64,000 bases of DNA from Voacanga thouarsii (GCA_026120185.1 JANUWF010001660.1:355001-419000), one strand, 5' to 3'; positions 23,022-36,541 are shown, counted from the first letter of the stretch. Notes: generated by a model from the letters alone, not told the origin. A program made the numbers and translations.

Positions 23022-23890
23022 TTTCTTTTTTCTTTTTTTCATTTTTAGGCATTTTTCTTTAACACAAATAATATATGTATATATATATATATATATATCG
23101 ATTAAAGCTATAAACTCCTATAAAAATAGCAAAACGAAACAAAAATTAATTCTAAGAAGAGGAATATAAATGTATATCAAATAAAGTATAATGATAGTGC
23201 ATTAAAATTTTCCATGCAAATAATTTTCTAGCACTTCAACAAAAAAAACTGAAATTCAACCGTACAAGAACTGTAAAAGTATCCTAAAGGTAGCAAGAAG
23301 GGAAAATAATGTAAAAACAAAGCCAAATAAAAATTGTTCAAGCTTGATAGCAAATAAAGAGAGAAATCATTGCTTCCCACGCTCATCGTGAGGGTGGTTT
23401 TTGGTGTTGCCTGGGAGTGATCCACTTTACCTTTCTGAAATGAGTTTGGAGAGTTGACCAATTTGGTTATCCAAGTTGTGAATGGTAGCTTCTTGATTCC
23501 TCATGGATACTTCAACCTCTTGGAACGTTGTAGCCATTGAGAAGATCAACTTGGCAACTAGATCTTCAATAGAGGGCTTTGTAGGATGTGGAGGAGGGGC
23601 ACGATAGGAGGATAGTTGAGGTCCTGCCATTGGGAAGCCTTGAGGAGGAGGAGAAGAAGGCCTCACTTGATTTAAATTGTTCCATGCAAAGTTTGGGAGG
23701 TTCTTCCATCCGGGATTGTATATGTTACTGTAGGGGTTATTTGCTTGCCTTGCATTCCCAATAAAATCCACTTGCTCCATTGGTTGTTCACTAGGTAACT
23801 CCATGTTTTGGCATTCATAATTTGGGTGGCTTCCACCACAAAAATCACACAACATCACTTGAGCTTGAACTTGAGAGGGAGCATGCATAT

Positions 23891-25695
23891 TTTTTTAGAT
23901 TTCAATTATGCAAATTAGTTTACACACATCAAAAAAGTAAAACGAAATCCATGCAAATATCAGTCGTATGCAACTAAACGGATTCTGAAAAGGAAGAAAA
24001 ATTAGTTACCTAGAAATGCAGCCTTTAAAATTTTCCTTCTGAGCGAATCTCCTTCAAAATTCGATCCAATCGAGCCACCAAATTGCAAGGATAGGAATTT
24101 CTCTAATATTGATCCACACGAAGAACGTACTCAAGAACCACCAAAATCTATGCTAGTAGAATAATGTTTGGTGACTATATGATTAATTTAATTAGTGAAT
24201 AAAAGAACTTCCTTTCTGAAAGGAAGAAAAGAAAAACTGTGTTTTCTTGTGAAACAAGAAAAAGAAAAGCTACAATGTGTTTTCCAAAAAACCATCTATA
24301 TCTTTGGCCCTCAACACCTATATGTGTATTTATATATTTTGGTCAACCGGAACAAACTCTTTTGTTTGTTTCCTGAACGTTTTAGGAATCAAAATAATAA
24401 TTGAGCTTTTCTTGTCCTTTCATTAATTATGGGCTTAGGATTTCCAAATTGCTATTAAGCCCACAAGGTCTTGCTAATTATAATTTGGCCCCAAGAATTA
24501 TAACTACTTATAATTCGTCCTGTAAAGTTATTTTTTCTCACAAATTAATCCCATGATATTATCAAATAATATTTTGAGTACCAATTCCTCTATTGTGTGT
24601 GACCTATTAGGTTTTCTAGTCGATTGGTAATAATATGAGTTAATTCTATCACAATAGAATTAATAATCCTTTTAATAATTAGAATTAATTTATTAATTCT
24701 AATTAGGTTTAAATTTGTTAATTCTCTAGTTAATAAATTCATATTTAGCAGATCGTGAGTGGCATATAGTAATGCATCATGACCACTTAAAAGTCTAGAA
24801 AGTCAAGTGATTTGATATGAACCTTTCAATAACAAAATGTCAGTGTGGTAAACTTCTTTCACCGTACAATATCTCATTCGGTTTAGAGTATAGAATTAGT
24901 GCTAAATCCCTCCAGAATATTAATTAATTTTGGCCCATATATTTTTGTACTTGTTCCCAAAATCCATTACTCAATATGTGTATAATTAGAACTTTTTCCA
25001 ACACATAGTCACTTTGGCTAAGGACTTCTTGAGTAATGATTCCTACAAGTGGCTTTGAGATATTTGCTCCTACTATTGGAGTGGTGAATCCTTTATTGGC
25101 TCTCTCAACTACTTTTATTTACTTTACATTGTACCCAATATCTATCTTATAGGTGGCCCTCGATCTGACCCTAAAGATTAGAATCTAAGTACAATGTTCA
25201 GCAAATAAAGTACCTTGGAGATCTCGAGTCTAAGGATACTTGCACATTTGCTATAACGAGATTCTATCACTGGCACTAAATAGTTATCCATGTGATTATC
25301 TTGTAGTTAGGTCATCCAATATTCTTGTTTATGTAACAAGCATCCACATATTAACTTTGAGTATCACAATACTCATGGATGTGAGACCCACCGCTTGATC
25401 AAATCAAGAAGTGTAACACGTGCTAATCTTAGTGTATTAATGATGTCCTATCTCATTAATCATATGATTACGGATAATTTAAGCACAAACACATTCCACT
25501 GTAGTAGGAACCTCACGTCACGATCTCTATTATGATTTCCTTAATACAGTGTTATACTTGAGACTTTATTTAATAGTTTTATACACATAAACATATGAAA
25601 TAAGGAAATTGAAAGTAAAAAAAAAAAAAAGACTTTTATTGATTTAATGTGCAAAATAAATTGTACAAATGATTGCTTCTAGGGAACAATCCTCA
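23891..25695 (-). mobile_element. Solo LTR E1, copia type, in F gag
   Basis: About 1.8 kb, minus orientation. It starts TGAGGATTGTTCCCTAGAAG and ends near gaaatctaaaa. Flanks are CATAT (23886-23890) and CATCT (25696-25700), a TSD with one mismatch. It matches E2 (33744-35438) over most of its length, including tcaccgtacaat, agtaccttggagatctc and catggatgtgaga. The end at 23891 is uncertain by a few bases because of an A/T run. It splits the gag gene just upstream of its zinc knuckle. Confidence 0.8.
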
Positions 25696-26021
25696 CATCT
25701 TCTCCATCTTTTTGGTGAGGGCCTCAAATTTCTCTTCCATAGCCACTATGACATTAAAGTTATGAATTTCTTGTGCATGTGCCTTAGCCCTTGGATTGGC
25801 TTATGAGTAGTTGTTCATAGCTATGTTTTCCATATGATCTCTCAACTCTTCTAGGGTCTTGATAGTTGTAGTACCCCCGGATGCTGCGTCCAAAAACTGT
25901 TTAGTGGCAAAATTAAGACCATTATGTAAAGTGAGCATTTGAAATCCCAAATCTAACCCACGGTGAGAGCACTTCCTCAAGAGGTCATTCTATCTTTCCT
26001 AGCTATCGTAGAGGGCCTCTC

Positions 26022-29000
26022 TGTAATACCTCGCCCAAAACCACATTTGACCTATGGGGAAAAAGTCATGCAGTGCATAGCATCTTGCATTTCATGTGAT
26101 ATCTTCAAATTATTTTTGCATGGGTGCATGTGATTTTCGAGGTTGTGCTTGCATAATATTATTTAAATATGTTGTTGCATTACTTGAGAGTTGTTTTAAG
26201 TGAAGTTTAGTAGAGGAGATGGAGGGATGAGTATTAGGGTGGAAAGAATTTCCTAGAGAAATATTATCATCGGAGTTGATTTGGAATAGCGGTTTGGTTT
26301 GGTGATTTTCCTTGGTGATCCGAGTTCGAATCTTACCTCTTGCGAATCTTAGTTTTCCTTTTGAATTATTTTCTCTAGTTTTCTTCATGCTTTGGCCGAA
26401 AAACCCTAGCCATCCTAGTGAATTTCAGCGCCATCATCTAAGGAGACGAGTCTCCATGTTTATCTCCTAAATTCAAGGATTTTTGATGAGGATAAAGTTA
26501 AAATTTATTTCCATCTTTTATTCTTTGATTTTCGAAAATCCTAGTTACAATAATCAAAATCCAGCTTGGTTTTAATGTATCAGATTTTGTAATTGATAGT
26601 TGGAACTAAATTGTTATTTTTCTAGTTAGATATCTTGTTGATTTTGAACATAGAACCCTAGCTAAAAATTTGAAAAATTTTCCAGCTTAGTGTCGCCACC
26701 GTTGAAGGTGTTTTAGCTCAAAACAAACTCTTTCAATATTAGGAAATCTTATCCTAAATCCTTTAGCAAATCAGATATTATTTCAATCCTAAATCAACTA
26801 GGTTTTACTCTCTTTTTTTCCTGCAGAATTTCGGCAGCTTTGTGCATGCACAAGCTGCACAAAATTCCTGCACTCCTAAGTGCAATCAAACTCTTCAAAC
26901 CCTAGCTCAAATCACTTAAAACACCCCTCACCAAATCAGATTACTGTGGCGACACAAAATCAAATTTTATCCACCAAAAATTCCAGAATTTCAGCCAGCT
27001 TCAAACCAGAATTTTTGGCCGGCTTTGCTTAATGCAATGACCGAAAATTCTGAACTCCAACCACCATTAAAACTCCCTATTGAATTGGCCAATTTCAACG
27101 CCTAAAGAACTCATTATTTCCTCTCTGAATTGTGGACAGATTAGCAACCAAAACAGCTTGAATTTTCCCTCTTTTGTTCAGCAAATTTTCATACAAAAAC
27201 CACTGCATGTGCACAGGATTTTCGGTGACCAAAAGCTGTGCAAACTCTTCCTTGATTAGCCAAAAAGACCTGAACACACACAACCCTTTTCTTGAGCAAT
27301 ATTTCGGCCAGCATAAGAGAACAATTCCAGATTATTTTCTCCTCTTAAACCTTCCCAATTTCAGCAGCAAAAAGGGGTACAACAAGCTGCAATTTTCGCC
27401 CTTGCTGTCCAAGAAACCTAAAGCCATTAGGAGTCCTTCTTAGCACCACCATCTAACCCTAAATTAAACTTCTCTAACCCTAAATCACAGTAGCCAACCA
27501 CTCCCTCCTTCCTACACGAAAATTCCAGCAAGAACTTTTCTGCAATTTTCGAAAATCCCAAGAGTAATTCCTAGCAAAAAAAACCGATGACACCCTAAGG
27601 TAAGCAAAAATCAGCTCAACCTCTTAAATCCTTTCTTCTGTCAATTCTTCTTTTTTCCTTCCCTTGAATCACGCCACCTAAAGGCTGATTTCATCCTCTT
27701 TAGCTACCTTCGAACAAAAGGAAGAAAAGAAGGCAGCTTTTCTCTTCTTCTCAAATGAACTCGAGATGATCACTATAGGAGCATCGAGATCTTGATAACC
27801 CGGTTGTTTCAAGGTAAGGGAATTCTTACCCTTGATGTCGAAGTTAAGGTCTAATGAGATTGATGAGGTCTATGGAAGTATGATAGCATGATATATGTGC
27901 TTGGTGGGGATAGATGAATATTTTGACTCGAGTAATTAATTAAGCATATTCGATGGATAGAAATACCATGTTTTATTGTGATAATGACGGATGTGAATTG
28001 TGATGGTTAAGTCAAGACCTTTTTGATATATTAATCATGCATTTGATGGATGTAGGGTCATAGTGTATGAACTTTGAGAAGTAGATAATTTATTTGGAGG
28101 TAGATAATGGATTGTGAATTGTTGTGGGAATAAATGAGTTTAATGCATGTTTGAATCGATTGAGACCCTGATCATGATATTATGTGATTCTAGATCAGAA
28201 GGGTATTTGAAGGAAGCAAGCTGTGATTTTATCTTGTTTATCTGAGGCATATCAAGTAAGTCCTTGCATAAAATCTTTTGTTAAATGTTGTGATGGCAAG
28301 TCTATGTGGTAAAGCTTTGTGAAGCTATTGTTAAACTATGTTTGTTTGGGTTGTAAACGTGTATATTTACTCTTTTACCGGTTTTGTCAAACTAACGATT
28401 TTATCAAGAACACTGTTCTTTCTCCTACATTTTTAGAAAACTCTTCTAAAGAAAATCACGTTTTACAAAGCCAAGATATAGAAATATTTTGAATTAGGAA
28501 TTGACGGATTTGTTCGTTGAGTACCCAATAAGGGTAGGCTAACAATACTAGTCTTGGAGGGCTTGAGTAAGTCTTCTGGCAGGAGGCCACCTCCAGAAGA
28601 TAAGCTCGGCTTGAAAAGGCGACAGTGTTGGTTGGTCAGGCCGGTCCGAGCTAGCATTTGTACCTGGTAAGGTATTATTTATTTTCCCAGCATGGACTCC
28701 TTGATGGTTTTGTTAGGTGTAGAGAAGGAGGAGTATCTCACCCGGTGGGCTATACACTCACCTTGATCAGAACGCCGAATGTGTGGTAATCTGGTCCAGG
28801 CAAGGTACACAAAGTGTGGTGCCTTGTCCTCATGGAGCCTAACGTGTGGTGACATGACTGTTTATTCGAGTGGATGATTTATTTTGTATAAAGTGTGACA
28901 ATGAGAAAAACTCACTCCTTGCAAAGAAAAAATTATTTATGACTTGCCGAATATTTCTACAAATGTTTTTCACTATGCATACACGAACTGTTCAAAGTAC

Positions 29001-29348
29001 CATGTGCACACACAGGACTTACTGAGATTTAATTTCACATTATTTTATATCATGTTTTCAGAAGATAGATTATGCTAAGCAGGTGGAGCATGTGATAGTT
29101 GAAGCTTTTGTTATTTCTTTCCATTGTGTTCTAGGAGACAATTGTTGGTTCAAGTTTCTGATCGGATATTTGTTTTTGTTTGGTTTTGCTCGTGTTTGAG
29201 CCGATGTAATAAGAGTTTTTCATTAGTTATCTAAGTTTGATTTCTTTGGTTGTCTTTACATTTTTATACCTCGTTTTAAAGACCCCTTGTCCTCCGGGAC
29301 GAGGCGACATCCCCGCCCTTTTTGGGTACGTAGTAGTGGGGTGTTACA
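26022..29348 (-). mobile_element. Solo LTR G, Tekay/Del-like, in F gag
   Basis: 3,327 bp. On the minus strand it begins TGTAACACCCCACTACTACG and ends GAGGTATTACA. Exact TSD CTCTC at 26017-26021 and 29349-29353. It is a relative of solo LTRs A and B (shared ggcgacatc, the block at about 28700-28850 with aacgtgtggtgac, and cacacaggacttactgag). The region 26400-27600 is rich in attttcggcc/tttccagc phrases and reads like a long untranslated leader. Short open stretches are not believed. It interrupts the gag gene at LEGE/LYD; gag continues on both sides. Confidence 0.88.
26286..26332 (+). other. tRNA-like A/B-box motif in solo LTR G
   Basis: tagcggtttggtttggtgat followed by a clear B-box-like gagttcgaatc at 26322-26332. 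It lies about 300 bp from the element edge at 26022. The same arrangement occurs in solo LTR B at 45238-45290. No full cloverleaf can be drawn, so this is not a tRNA gene. Confidence 0.45.
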
Positions 29349-29945
29349 CTCTCCTTCCAATTAACCAAAAGAAAAGATGTTGTTTCTCAGTTTGGCGGTT
29401 CTAGAGGGAGAGAAGTACTTTGCAAGAAATTTTTCTGCTAATTCATCCTAAGTAGTGATAGAGCCTGGAGGGAGTGATTTCAGCCATGATTTTGCCCTAT
29501 CTCTTAAGGGGGATTGAAAGAGTCTAAGTCTAATTGCATCCTCGGATACCCTATTTAGCTTCAAGGTATCAAAAATCTAAAGAAAGCTGGAAATGTGTGC
29601 ATTAGGATCCTCTTCTGGTAGTCCATCAAATTGCACCATTTGTTGCATAATTTGGATAAAGATGGTTTCAACTCGAAGTTGTTTGCCTCCATTCTTGGCC
29701 TTAATATGCTTTATTCCATCCCATGAAGTAACGCCTTGTATGGTCCCCCATCACCCTCCTTTCATTTCCATTACCATTTCCACCCTGAGCTTCTCTCCAT
29801 GAATTCTAACGTGATTTGCCCTATCCTCTAAGTCTTCAAAGTGAACACCTCCTTGCGTAGTGTGTCTTTGTTTCCTCAACCTTCTCAAAGTTCTCTCTAG
29901 TTCTAGATCAAAATTTGAAATATCATTTTGAATTCTCCTATTCAT

Positions 29946-30727
29946 GTATAAGGGAAATTATCCTTCAAGAGAAACACAAAAGATCAATAGCTTCCAAGAA
30001 ACCTCACAATTGCAAGCCAAAACCAAATTCAATATAAAAAAAAAAAAGTAATTTCTCAATCTTCAAAAGATGAACAAAAAACTAACCATAGTTCTAAGAA
30101 AAGTCTAAAAGGACCAGTTCATTTATTAAGCAATAACATAATAAAATTGTTCCCAAAATAGCCTCCAAATCTCAAATCAATATGTATAGTCCATAAGAGA
30201 ACAAAATTTCCAACTCCACAAAAACAGACAAAGATTAAGCATATATCCAAACCATATACCATATATCATATTCGCATATCCACTTTCAAAATCTCAATTT
30301 CAAGCAGAATGAATATAATCTCCATCAAACCAATTAATCTCCATTTTTTCAACACAATGAATTCCACACAATGAAATATAACAACAAACTCACATCCAAA
30401 AAATTTCCTCATAACCATTCTCACTCAACCAAAGAACAAGGTATAATTGGATAAATCAATGAATGAAATTACTCAAAGTCCAAATGAATAGATTTTACAA
30501 CAGCAATACAATAATTAAAGAATTCTCAAATACAATTTTGGTCAAAATAAAAAATCACAACAAACATACAAATAGTATTCACAAACAAATTAGTGAAACG
30601 GCACCAAAAACTTAATTACACAGCTGAATTCATGGTACACTCAAACTTTGGGGGTGCTAGGTGCTATCATAGTTTCAAACAAGCACCAGCAAGGCTAAAT
30701 CAACAAGAAGTAAAGTTTTTAGAATAT
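29946..30727 (-). other. Leader of element F upstream of gag
   Basis: AT-rich untranslated DNA between the gag start and the primer site (displaced to 43717 by insertion of H). Motifs gattaaatcaac/acaagac and a GGTGCTAGG-type block at 30650 correspond to the leader of H at about 42180-42240. No coding sequence seen. Confidence 0.55.
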
Positions 30728-32169
30728 TAATGCGTAAATTTTGGGTGTATAAAAATAATCAAATTTAAATCCATCATTTAGTCAAGTTTTAATTAAAATA
30801 TTAATCCTAAAATACATATACGAGTAAGTATACTCACCACAAGTATAATATTGGGAATTAACAAGTATCGATCCTCAAAGGAACAAGTACACACTAATAA
30901 CTTTTCATTAATTATTTAACCAACCCAATAAAGTGATAAAATAATAATAAAAAAAAAATATGTACAAATCAAAGATGTGAAAATATGCAATTTAGACAAA
31001 GGCTTTGAAAACATGACAATGAACCACTTAGCCAATATCACAATCAATTATTATCTTGGTTTCATAAAGGATTTAATATAGGCCACTTTGTTTGCAATCA
31101 ATAGAATCACTATCATTAGTTAAATTAGTGAACATATTCTGTCTCAACTAATTTATCCAAAAGATGCATTAAAATCAATTCTCATATAAACCCCTATATT
31201 CTAGGTGATTTAAAACATGAAATTAGTCAATGAATCCATATTTTAGCAATCATTAACTAACCTTTGATTACCTAAGTTCTTAATAATTAACCCATTTTTC
31301 AAGTAAGTTAAGAAATAAAAAATATGAAATTAATTAATTAAAATTATTATTAACTCTTTTTTCAGGCAAGTTAATAACAAAAATTAACCAATCAACTTCA
31401 TAATAAAATAAGTAATCAAATCCTAAGATAAATAATAAATTAATCAAAAGACTAACTTAATTCAAGAAATCATGAATCCAAAAAATAATGTCAAATTACT
31501 ACAAAAATATTGAATACATCATTGTTTAAGAGCAAGAAAACAAAGGCAAAAGAAAACACTTATAGACAAGCCTCCTTCTTCACCATTGAAGACTTCCTTG
31601 AACAATCCTCTTTGATTTGGTGAATTTCTCCTAAATCTTGGTATTTCTCTAGGAGTTTTCTAAAAATATTACATTGAAGAATTGAAAACTATAAAAAAAT
31701 CATTTGTACAATGTTATTCTCTTGTATTTATAGGAGTTCTAGTTGCAAAAAAGTGTGTATAAGAGTCCTTTTCTGTGGTTGAAAGAGTTCCTAAAAGAAT
31801 CAAACTGAAATTACCAAAATCTGCTTGGAAAAGAAAATTCGTCGACTCTGATTAGAATGGACCTAGCGCCGGGTCCCTTCGACCTACTTGACACCAGGTG
31901 TGTTCTATTTTGCTCCTAAATTTAACTCTGTTTTCTCTGTTCAGCTAGAGTGGACCTGGCGCTGGATGCACTTGCCGGACTTGGCACTAGGTGTAAGCTG
32001 GAATTTGTATTTTTTGCTCAAAATCCACTCAAATCTGCACAAATTCGTCAAAAACACTTCCTACAAGCAAAATATTAAAAAGAAAGGAATATGCCTAGTT
32101 ATTACATCAAAAGTATTTCAAATTAACCTCAAATAACTAGAAAAATAGTGATGATTTTAGCCCCTATCA
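30728..32169 (-). repeat. 3' LTR of element H (family L2)
   Basis: 1,442 bp. The minus strand starts TGATAGGGGCTAAAATCATC and ends ACGCATTA (for ACGCATCA, one base changed). It matches the LTR at 42246-43711 throughout. A type 1 GC-rich cassette lies at 31859-31993, 176 bp from its start (units like gacctggcgctgg and ttggcactaggtgt). Confidence 0.9.
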
Positions 32170-32205
32170 ATTCTCCCACACTTGAACTTTTGCTTGTCCT
32201 CAAGT
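32170..32205 (-). other. Polypurine tract of element H
   Basis: On the minus strand: gaggacaagcaaaagttc then aagtgtgggagaat, directly before the TGATAGGGGC start of the 3' LTR. Confidence 0.75.
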
Positions 32206-32955
32206 AAACAAGAGTTAAAACACTTAAGCACATTAGCTAAAAATAACTTTTCAACTTATCCTTAGCAAATTAATCCATAATAAAGGAATAATCCTCTTCC
32301 AACCTCAAATACAAACTTGTCATTTATTCAACCATTTTAAAACCTTTCAAACTCATATATTAAATCAAATAGTCCCAATGCCATCAAAGTTAAGTTAAAC
32401 AAGTTCATATTTAGTACCAAAAAAATATTTCACTTCTTAAGCAAAAAAAATAGATAACATATATCATAAAATTCAAGCCATTTAACCAATTCCAACATTA
32501 TAAACTCAAATTTACACGACTTAAGCTAATAAAATAAGGAAAACACTCCACTCCCTTTTTTTTCCTTGTGACTTAGGGAATTGATAGCCTCAAGTGAATG
32601 AATTTCTCTTTACTCACTGTATTGGCCCCCTTTTCTTTTATACCTTTTTACATTCAGGATAGCCTCAAGAGAATGCACTAAGCAATACTTGCTACTTCTC
32701 TCCATATTAACCCCTATTTTCAGAAAAATGTCTTTTTTTTCTTCTTTTCTTCTCAAAAGATGAAAGAAAATTTCATCTCAACTCATATTTTTTTTTTCAC
32801 TCAATTTTTTTTTATTTCCTCACATTCCTTATTCACAACTTAACGTTAAGCAATCTTTAAACCCATAATACAGGAACTGGTCAACAACTCTTCCTATATT
32901 CATCATATCATTCGCATTCAAACTCAAAGAATAAAATAACCTCAAATACCAAATA
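32206..32955 (-). other. H region upstream of its 3' polypurine tract
   Basis: AT-rich DNA with tttttcttc runs and the phrases gatagcctcaagtgaatg and gtattggccccctttt, which recur at about 55080-55220 in M. No coding sequence. It ends at the TSD of element K. Confidence 0.5.
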
Positions 32956-35778
32956 TGATATGACTCTTGGGGTTGATTTCTCAATGAATTTCGTAGCTAA
33001 ATTTGGGGTAAAATACAAGACCTAATTAAGATATCAAAACAGTGAATTTTGTGAAGAACATGTCACCCAATTCAAATGCTATGACCCTCAGCCAAAATAA
33101 AGAACTTAGAACACAAAAAATGAGAATCAAGTTATCCAAATCACAACCAAAGATCCTTGATTCAACAAGAAACCAAGAACACTGTGAAGAAGATGATTTA
33201 GGCAACCAACTTTACCTCCAACAAGAACCTTAGATTATCTACAACCTAAGACCTAAATTAGCAAGCTAATTAATCTATCCTAAAAGGGTTTATAGACTCA
33301 ATACATAGGAAATGATTAGGTCCTAAGAATGGTCTTCATGTTCATGGGATTTATCCAAGAGGAATCACCTCTCAAAAGCTCTCAAAGGAGACTCTTTGAT
33401 TTCTATCAATATCTAAAGTTGTTACATTTGAAATGTTATAATGCCATATATATAGACATCTAAACCTAACTAAGGTGAGATGAAATCGCAACCATTTAAG
33501 TCTTTAAAAGGTCCAAAATATCGCTATTACATAATAAAACTCATGGGAATTTAATTGGAAACAAAACAAAACAAAAAATGAAAAATTTGAGCAAACAGGG
33601 TATGGCCCAAAGTGACTTGGCACCAGGTGTCCTAGTGTACCTAGCACCTGGTGTGTTCTAGAAATGGAACAATTTTGTTCCAATGTGGACCTGACACTAG
33701 GTGTATTAGTGGACCGGTGCTTGGTGTGTTCTTGTCTCCTTACTGTTAGAATCCTTACATGCATCAGATATGCATTACGCAATGGAAATAAAAGATTATA
33801 GACAAGAGGACCGCATATGTGTTGATATGCATCAAAAACAAAAAAAATATACCTATGCCTCTGTTGTTCAAAAACTTCAACTGTTGAAGGTGCAATTCAG
33901 CACAAACCAAAGTTCCACATCTTCGTCACTGGAGTCTAAGTGTAAGACTCCCTCTAGTAATATCCACACAGAGGATACTCAAGGAACCAAAACGTTTTAT
34001 GTGCTAGTAGAGAACGTGAAGGTGGCTAGGGTTTTCTTTTTATTTTCTAAGAATAGAAAACCGAGAGAGAGGAAGATCATGTGTGTGTTTTGTGTTTCTC
34101 CTATTAAAGTCGTGAGAACAATTCTCTTGATATATCAAAAAATATATCTAGCTTTTAACTATGGTGTTATCCCTGAAATTGTGTAGAAACTCATTTCTGT
34201 GAATTCTAATCAAATTAGAAATCACAAATTGTAATTGGAAACCATATGTTTTAGCAATCACAATTTGGCCCAATAACTTTTCCTTCTCACAATTAACCCC
34301 ATAATGTTATCAAATAACATCTTGAGTACTTAATTCTCTATTATGTGTGACCTATTAGGTTTCTCAGTCTATTGATAGCGAATATGAATTAATTCAAATG
34401 TTTTCAGAATTAATAATCCTTAATAATTTAGAATTAACCTATTAATTCTAAATAAGTTTGGTTTATTAATTCATCAATTAATAAACCTATATTCAGCAGA
34501 TCATTAGTGGTATCTAGCAACACATCATGACCACCCAAGAGTTCAAGAAGTTAAGTGGCTTGACATGAACCCTTCAATAAAAAACTACAGTGCAATAAAT
34601 TCCTTTCACCGTACAATAGCTCATTCGGTATGAAGTACGGAATTAGCACCAACTCCCTCCAAAATATATATTAATTCTGGTCTGAATATATCAGTACTTG
34701 TATTAGGAATCCACTACTCTACATGTGTATTAATTGAAAATGTTTCCAATACACAATCACCTTGGCCAAGATCTTCACGAGCAGTAATTCCAACAAGTGG
34801 CCATGAGATATTCGCCCTTATTATTAGGAGTGGTGAATCCTTTATTAACCATTTCAACTACTTTCGTTTACCTCACACTGTACCCAATATCCATCCCAGA
34901 GGTGGTCCTTGATCTGGCTCTAGAGATTGAAATCAAAGTACAATGCTCAGCAAATAAAGTACCTTGGAGATCTCAAGTCTAAAGATACTTGCACTTTTGC
35001 TATAGCGAGATTCTATCACTGGTACAAAATAGTTGTCCATGTGATTATCTTATAGCTAGGTCATCCAATGTACTTGTTCTATTAACAAGAATTCACGTGT
35101 TAACTTTGAGTATTACAATACTCATGGATGTGAGAACCATCGCCTGATCAGATCAGGAAGTCTAATACGTGCTAGTCCTAACGCATTAATGATGTCCTAT
35201 CTCATTAATACTATGATTAGGAATTATTTAAGTACTAACACTATATAGTGTAATAGAAATCTCATATCATGATCTCTATCATGATTTTCTTAACGCAGTA
35301 TTATACTAGGGATTTTATCTAACAGTTATTTTACACAAAAGTAAACAAAACAAACTAAAAGATAAATAATGCCTTTTATTAAAATAAATGTGTTATATAC
35401 AAAGTACAAGTGATTACCTCTAGGGCACAACACTAACACTTACACCCAGTTTTTCTTGTCTTTTCAGGCTTCTCTCGCGTGCACTTAATCCTCCACACAA
35501 ATTGTTGTTCAAGCTTTAATCTTCTTGGCCCTTCTTTGATCCTCCATTACTTGACAACTTTCTTGATTCTTGATTTATCTTCTTAAAGGTCTTTCAAGCT
35601 TCCCTTTGGCACTCACTTCTTTACTATCTTTGTATTCCTTGGCTTGGTGGCTTGTTTGGCTTGAATCCTCTATTGAAAGCCTTTATAATTTAAATTCTTC
35701 TGTAGCACCATAGAATGTGGTTTGAATCTCCATCCCCATTCTTTAGCTTTAGTGTGATGCTTGGGTGGATTCCTATCA
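32956..35778 (-). repeat. 3' LTR of element K, interrupted by E2
   Basis: Two pieces, 32956-33743 and 35439-35778, about 1,123 bp in total once E2 and one TSD are removed. The minus strand starts TGATAGGAATCCACC and ends GAGTCATATCA (TGATA/TATCA inverted ends). It matches 39346-40478. A type 1 GC-rich cassette lies at 33609-33733 (gacttggcaccaggtgt, acctagcacctggtgtg). Confidence 0.88.
33744..35438 (-). mobile_element. Solo LTR E2, copia type, in the K LTR
   Basis: 1,695 bp. On the minus strand it begins TGTTAGTGTTGTGCCCTAGA and ends GGATTCTAACA. Exact TSD CTTAC (33739-33743 and 35439-35443). The other K LTR at 40125-40140 reads straight through (tctccttacaccctac), giving the empty site. It is the same family as E1. 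A 138-codon open stretch on its plus strand (33770-34186) has no recognisable content. Confidence 0.95.
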
Positions 35779-36536
35779 TTTCCGCCTTCTTGAAGACGAT
35801 TCATCCTCAAATTATCACCTGTGTAAGATTTCAAACAAGAATCTTTTTGTGAAGATAAAAATACAAGTTTATACTCTCTCATATAAAGCTCATTTTTCCC
35901 ATCACCATCACTTTTCTTCTTTGTACCCTCTTTCTTTTTATTTTCATGCTTCAAGCACAAGAAGGTCTCACTCATTTTGTTTCCATCATCTTTCTTTTTT
36001 GTGCTGTCTTTAAGCTCTCCTTCTTGTCTTTCTTGGTTTGCCTTCTTTCTCAACTCTCTTCTTTTGTTGTCTTCTTCCCTCTTGATGTTTTGATCTTTAA
36101 GCACCTCATTAAGAGATAATGGAAGTAGTGTAATCTTCTTTCCATCTTTGTTCAAAATATATTTATTCTCCCTCTCCTTGTGTGCCACATCTTTATCAAA
36201 CATCCATGGCCTTTCTAATAAAATATGCCTCACTTGCATTGGGAACACATCACATAGCACCATATCTTTATAGGCCCCATATCAAACTTAAACTCAACTT
36301 GTTTGTTTACTTTCACTTCATCACAATCTCTTAGCCAATGGAGTTTGTATGGTTTAGGATGTCTCATGGTTTCTAATCCCAAGTTCTTCACTAAGGTATC
36401 ACTTATTACATTGGTGCAACTTCCTCCATCAATGATCATACTACACGTCTTTTGTTGGATAAGGCACCTAGTGTAAAAGATGTTACTCTTTTGTGAATTC
36501 TTAACAACATTTACACCCATAATCTTTCTAGCAACA
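35670..36536 (-). pseudogene. Ty3/gypsy protease region of element K (pseudogene)
   Basis: Minus strand. The first frame (36520-36230) carries the retropepsin-like block NIFYTRCLIQQKTCSMIIDG then GSCTNVISDTLVKNLGL and KPYKLHWL. A frameshift near 36255 moves the reading to the second frame (36263-35670), with VLCDVFPMQVRHILLERPW, a long Lys/Glu-rich linker (about residues 50-130) and a tail with NRLQEGGND just before the 3' LTR, into which the frame runs. IIDGGSCTN and MQ..HILLGRPW are landmark phrases of plant gypsy protease domains; here Gly is replaced by Glu in ILLERPW. The polypeptide jumps from protease linker to the pol C-terminus, so reverse transcriptase and integrase were deleted cleanly. 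Confidence 0.78.
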
Positions 36537-36541
36537 CCAGT

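Larger units (their letters stand above)
23427..29945 (-). pseudogene. Athila-like gag pseudogene of element F
   Basis: Minus strand, from ATG 29945, in three pieces: 29945-29349, 26021-25696 and 23890-23427, split by G and E1. Piece 1: charged N-terminus, then QFDGLPEEDPNAHISSFL, AIRLRLFQSPLRDRAKSWL and LPPGS, the core of the Retrotrans_gag domain (PF03732). Piece 2: ALYDSWER, LLRKCSHRGL, ATKQFLDAASGGT, then a Lys/Glu coiled coil. Piece 3 (open, 153 codons): CCHC knuckle CDFCGGSHPNYEC, NNPYSNIYNPGWKNLPNFAW, a Pro-rich stretch and a C-terminal coiled coil ending SKLISER. These blocks in this order are typical of Athila gag. A few stops in pieces 1 and 2. It ends before any protease, so pol is absent. 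Confidence 0.88.

Noticed and set aside
26110..27443. Open frames in solo LTR G
   Set aside because: No counterpart in LTRs A or B and low-information composition; likely chance.
33770..34186. 138-codon open frame on the plus strand
   Set aside because: Lies wholly inside solo LTR E2, antisense to it, with no recognisable domain.
35765..36013. 82-codon plus-strand open frame rich in His/Ser
   Set aside because: Shadow of the Lys/Glu-rich protease linker on the minus strand.
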